Under the pieces are notes generated by a model. The model saw only the letters and a list, made by a program, of their open reading frames with translations. It did no database searches and was not told where the DNA came from. The translations under genes and the position numbers were made by a program. 64,000 nt of DNA from Patagioenas fasciata (taxonomy: Eukaryota; Chordata; Aves; Columbiformes; Columbidae), in the NCBI RefSeq assembly GCF_037038585.1, contig NC_092526.1:35229501-35293500 (forward strand), written 5' to 3'. Each line of letters begins with the position of its first letter. The stretch's first letter is position 1. This document shows, in pieces, positions 59,596 through 64,000 of this stretch.

Positions 59596-60031
59596 CTGCC
59601 AACACAGAGCGCATCCCAAGTCTATATCCTTTCCATGTTACTTGCTGTACTTTTTTTGCATTCCCACAAAACTGGGAAGGCAATAAAATGAGCAGCTAAC
59701 ACAACAGAATTATGATCAGGAAATTTAGTTCTCTATAAGAAAATCAGTTCTGGGGAAAAAAAGTGGGCACCGGTGGATGAACAGAGTTATGGAGGTGTGT
59801 GAGTGTTTGCAGAATTGAAGCCTGAGCCAAGATACAGTATGGACATGATAAAATATTTACTCTAAAAGCTTCATGTAGCAAAGCCTGCCTGCTCACAGAC
59901 AGCAGTTTCTGTGCAGTAAACAAGTTGCTGTAGCAATACCCAGATGAATATCGTGTGCTTTATTGTCACATTTATTACAAGTCAGATGCTCTGGATTTGG
60001 AGTTGATGCTCTTGTTTTCAGACCATGCAGC

Positions 60032-62072
60032 TGCAAGAGAAAATTAAGATTCTTGCAAAGTGTTCTGACAGCAGATAGCTCTAACTTCTAATATCTGCAT
60101 GAGACAGTTGCACATCCTCCTCTGAGAACTGGAGCCTTCAAGGGGGCAGTTAATGGCTCTTTTGTGGGACCTGGAGTCAGTTGATAGGATTGTTAGCAGA
60201 GGAGGGGCCCAGAGAAGATCAGAAGCTTCTGGAATGCCCACAGCCAGATCCAATCAGACTATAAACGGGTTTCCTGCCGAAGATTCCCCTTGTGTGGTCT
60301 TCTCGGAGCAGCGGGTCTGTGCCGGAGCCCTCCCCTTAGGCTGGGACACTGCCTAAGGGAACTTCCCGGGATTGGAAGCGCCTCACCTCCTCGTTTGGGT
60401 GACTGATAATCTACTAGATATATCCTTGAATAAGTCCTTGCCGATCAGGCAAGTGTAGTACTTGCCAAACCAGGTGAGTGTTTGAGTAGCTGGCGCAGAG
60501 GGCTCTGGCTTTGTTTCTTGTGAGTGCCTGCGTGCACGCTGTGTATCCTCATTATTCTTATTTTGCTGCACCCCAATAATCTCCTCAGCTGATATGCGAA
60601 CCTTTATCTTATGTTATTGGAGTGCTAACTAATTGTATAAACCCTGTTTTGATCAGTTCATTGCCTGTACTTTTCTGGCCAGAATGAAGTCTGTTTTGAA
60701 ACTTCTTGTACTCCTAAAACTGACTTTGGGGTCCCTTTGTGCCATTTAAATTGACGCAGCGAGAAGGGTATCAGAAATGGAGGAGTTATTTCAGGGTTAC
60801 AGGTATGATAATCCTTCTGCGCCGACCTGCACACATCAGGTAGAAGCGAGCTGGTGTGGTCCCAGAGTGATCATATTCACGTGTGTTGTGTTCTGTGCTA
60901 CTGTTTTCTGCCTTGCGGTCGGTGCTGCGCTTGGTGGTGTTCTGTGCGTCTGCTTAAAGCAAGTCCGAAACCAGCGCAAACCCGATAACCAGTCAGAGAG
61001 GCGCAATTCTGCAAAAGAGCTGGAAATAGATTGTTTGAAAGTGGAGTTACAGTGAGAGAGAGTGAGTGAGTGCGTTTGTTAGAACAAATGATTTAGCCAA
61101 TGTTAACCAGAGCAAGATCGCCCTGCAGCGTTCCCCAAATTGGGAAACTGGCTGCGAGCACAGACCCCGAAGATTGGGATGGAGACTGAAAATAGTGTTG
61201 ATGAAGAGGAGGTGGAGAAAAAGGATGCGCGACCTCTTATTAAAACCGAGACGTGTACAGGACCATGGGGTGGACAGCCCAAACTGCCATTTGTAGCACC
61301 CTGTGGACGGGACCTGAGCTCAGCGATTTGCAAGCTAAATTCTCATGCAAGCTGGGTGAAACAGACACTGAATATCTTTGGCATGTTTCACTAACAGGGG
61401 CTGATCAGATATTAGTGAGTAATGAGCAAGCTGCGGGCTTTTTAAGTGTTGGTCTGGATGGTGATCAGCCCATAACATCTCGTGTGGCTTACTGGGCTGG
61501 TGGCATGGATCTCAAGGAATGCGGGGAGCCCGTCACCATTAGGATAAAGGGCTTATCGGAGCTGGCTGAGAGAGTTCAAAAGTCTGCTTGTATACAAGCA
61601 ATGTATGAGGGAGGGCTGCCGGACACTTTAAAGATACGTTTCCAGTCCCTCAGGGAGAGAATTCAGGAGGCTATCAACCGTAACAAGCAGAACAGCCAAA
61701 ATGCTCCTGCACATGTATTAACCTGGGCTGAAATTGTGCACAATTTAGTCACCCACAGGCATGAAATGGGATGGGTGGACCTGGGCGACAGCACAAACTG
61801 GAACAGGAGAGTTTGGAAAATGAGCCACAAACCTCTCCACGAATGGTTCCCCCTTTGTTGGGAACATGAACCCTTCCACGGCTGGTGGTGCAAAGCAGGG
61901 CAGCCTGTGGCACCAGGCGCTTGCATTAGGGTTCTAATGACACTGCATTTATTGGGCGTGCTTTGAGTATAATAATATTGAATCACTGCCAATTTTTATT
62001 CTGTTTTGTTTGTTTGATTTAAATACAACAAGGACTAGAAGATCTGCCGCTGGAATCCAAGAGCAAAAGGAT
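60032..62072 (+). mobile_element. ERVL-like endogenous retrovirus fossil, copy 3
   Basis: Third copy of the intronic ERV fossil, in the same position and orientation relative to common exon 2 and E1a. It contains the same leader, 92-codon frame and gag-like part. Broken; no pol or env. Confidence 0.55.
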
Positions 62073-63436
62073 TCTGATGAAGCATAAAAACAACTGAAGG
62101 CTGGAGCAAAAATCCTGCACCATTGAAAAATATTTGGTAAAGCCAGGGAAGGAAAGACAAAACTGGAGGGAATTATTGCAGTCATCAGAGTTAAGTGGCA
62201 TAAAATGAACTAAATGTTCCTGTAAGTCTGGCAACTGAAATGTTATATCTAAGGTCTGAGGGAATAACAGAGATCAACCCTCTTAGTCTATGCTCCATTA
62301 TGTATTGTTGTGGCTGACCAGAATGCCAAGGCTCTTTGCTTGAGACTGGATCCCACAGAGAAGGAGCCATCGAAGGTTTGGTGACAGCCGCATCCTGAAG
62401 AGCAGACCTCGTGCTTTCCTTCAAGGCAAGCAAGGTGAAATGCAGTTCTAATTTCAGGGCTTGGTTCTTGTCTTACCAGACTTCTCAGAAGACGTGCTCT
62501 ACCTTAAGGCATCATAGATACCTGGTTGGGAGTGCAGTTCTGTGTAAACTCACAGGCATCTGGGAACTGCAAAGTCCTCCCTAGATTAGAAATGTGCTTT
62601 TGGTACAAAATTCTTGGGCAGTTCCTGATGCAGTGGAATGGGTATGGCTATTTCAGAGCATATTCAGCGCTATTTATTCTCTATGGGACCAGTCACATCA
62701 GTTTTACTCTGTTCTTTGAATGCTTTTGCATGACAAAGTCTGACTCTCTGCTCAGGAACGCCACTACCATTAAGAAACTTTTTGTAACACTGCTTTGGAA
62801 ACAGGTGGGTTATTGTAATAAAGTCTTTTAAACCAGCCTCTGCTTGTATAGGTGGGTGCTACACATGACCTTTATGAAATATCTGCAGTAGACATTCACT
62901 GAAAAATAAGAGAAAGCATCAAGAATTAGGAGGATTTCTTAGGGGAAAGTGGCAGATATTCCATACTTAGGAACTTTGGCATACTTCAAGCAAAACATAG
63001 TTGTAGTCCAGTGTATTTTGCACAAAAGATCTCTTGCTCCTTCGCTGTGTGATGGGGGTTTCACTGAGGTCTGCCACTGTCTGAAATTCCTGCAGAAATG
63101 GTCCTCTGCTCAAGGCCAGAAGACTAGCATTACCCCAGCTAGCACCAAGTCTTGTAAGCAGGCATACAAAATTGAATTACTGGAAATAGGGTACTGGAAA
63201 ATACTGAGGGAAAAGCCCAGCTTTTCACGCATGTTTCCGTGGGAATCTAGAGGCCTCACACAAAATAACGTATTCCTTATTGCCCAAAGGATGCAGAGGT
63301 GCAAAATGCTTTCCTTGCCACTTCTACCTCACTCTTTCTCTTGTTATTATTTGTTACTGCCAGGAGCTCCATCTCCTGGTGAGAGCGAACAGTGCAGGCA
63401 TAGGTAAGCTAGAGGGGGTAAAAAAAGGTAACTAAC

Positions 63437-64000
63437 CTGTGATACCGCTTTTTCCTGAGTGCAGCTTATGCCTCCGATCAAGGCCATATTAGGCATTAGG
63501 GGCCTGGGGTACTCAAACACAAAGTCATATTTCATGAGCCAAACAGACGCGTGGCTGAACAGCTCGAGCATTGTTGCCTCTTGTTGGAGGAATTCCCTGA
63601 TCAGACGATCATATGGTGAATAAAGAAAGCTGCAAGCCAGGGAACTGCTCAGGCTAGCTAGGAGGTTGCCGGTGCGCTGGAGGAACACCATGCGGTCTGT
63701 GTAGCGAGTGAAGAACCTAGGAACGTAAGAAGGAGGATTTGGGCACAGGGTAGCGTGGAACTCTAGGCTGCACGGCAGTCCCCGTAGGAGGTACACAGAA
63801 GGTAGGGAGAGGTGTTCAGCCACTATTTGTCCACATGGAAAAAAAGGATCCATAAAGACAGCATCAAATTTGCTTTCTTCAAGGTATTTAATCAGATCTT
63901 TGTTAGAGAGAAGATGTTTGCAGGAATCAAAGAACATGCTTGAAATATTTGCTATTTTTGAGAATTTTTCAAAGAAGGGTTGGGGTGTGAAACTGCTATA
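63437..64000 (-). CDS. UGT1A: UGT1A first exon E1a-3, 5' part beyond the window
   Basis: The last 188 codons of an E1a exon are visible, open to the window edge and ending at the usual CAG/GTTAGT donor (63437). They include FDAVFMDPFFPCGQIVAEHL and DFVFEYPRPLMPNMALIGG. Against E1a-1 and E1a-2 it reads ANISSMFF for ANITSMFF. The window ends a few bases before the T run in which E1a-2 carries its frameshift, so it cannot be said whether this copy is intact. Confidence 0.85.

Larger units (their letters stand above)
53886..64000 (-). repeat. UGT1A tandem unit, copy 3 (cut by window end)
   Basis: It repeats 35828-45940 with offset 18,058-18,060. Differences from copy 2 are scattered single bases and small indels, such as an extra ttta near 55040 and gaaatgaaag for gaaagaaag near 58345. 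The unit runs off the right edge inside E1a-3. Confidence 0.88.

Noticed and set aside
1-64000. CRISPR arrays, bacterial operons or terminators
   Set aside because: No short spaced direct repeats of that kind. Split exons with GT/AG junctions, CR1 and ERV content show vertebrate nuclear DNA.

Overview
The window looks like part of a UGT1A (UDP-glucuronosyltransferase family 1) locus from a sauropsid, most likely a bird. UGT1A first exons and the shared exons 2-5 are recognisable on the minus strand. The interspersed repeats are CR1 LINEs, one of them almost intact, plus an ERVL-like retroviral fossil; this repeat spectrum is typical of birds and their reptile relatives. I cannot name the species. 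Every gene piece recognised here is transcribed on the minus strand, so transcription runs from high to low coordinates.

UGT1A genes normally have many alternative first exons, each with its own promoter (encoding signal peptide and aglycone-binding domain), spliced to one set of common exons 2-5 (UDP-glucuronic-acid-binding domain, membrane anchor, ER-retrieval tail). Here there are three complete sets of common exons: set 1 at 3780-6923, set 2 at 38402-41535 and set 3 at 56462-59595. In each set exons 2, 3, 4 and 5 are 132, 88, 220 and 298 coding bases, with open frames and GT/AG splice sites. Joined to a 279-287-codon first exon they give a protein of about 524-532 residues.

Layout on the + strand: unique 3' flank (1-914); unit copy 1 (915-18455) with common set 1, an ERV fossil, first exons E1a-1 (10764-11615) and E1b-1 (12893-13750), repeats and first-exon debris; a unique stretch (18456-31186) with E1c-1 (18710-19570), a dead first exon (21334-22184), a near-complete CR1 (22611-25545), a UGT1A1-like first exon (27020-27856), a decayed relic (about 28255-28410) and a 5'-truncated dead first exon (30370-31187); a half unit (31187-35827) with E1c-2; unit copy 2 (35828-53885) with common set 2, a frameshifted E1a-2, E1b-2 and E1c-3; and unit copy 3 (53886 to the window end) with common set 3 and a partial E1a-3. 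Copies 2 and 3 repeat with a period of 18,058-18,060 bases and are almost identical. Copy 1 is also close, but separable by shared indels.

By position, common set 1 would serve E1a-1, E1b-1, E1c-1, the UGT1A1-like exon and E1c-2, plus the dead exons. Set 2 would serve E1a-2, E1b-2 and E1c-3. Set 3 would serve E1a-3 and whatever lies beyond the window. The most interesting result is therefore tandem multiplication of the whole UGT1A cassette including its normally single common exons, with exon death, exon deletion and apparent sequence homogenisation in progress. Whether copies 2 and 3 are truly separate or partly an assembly artefact cannot be settled from sequence alone.
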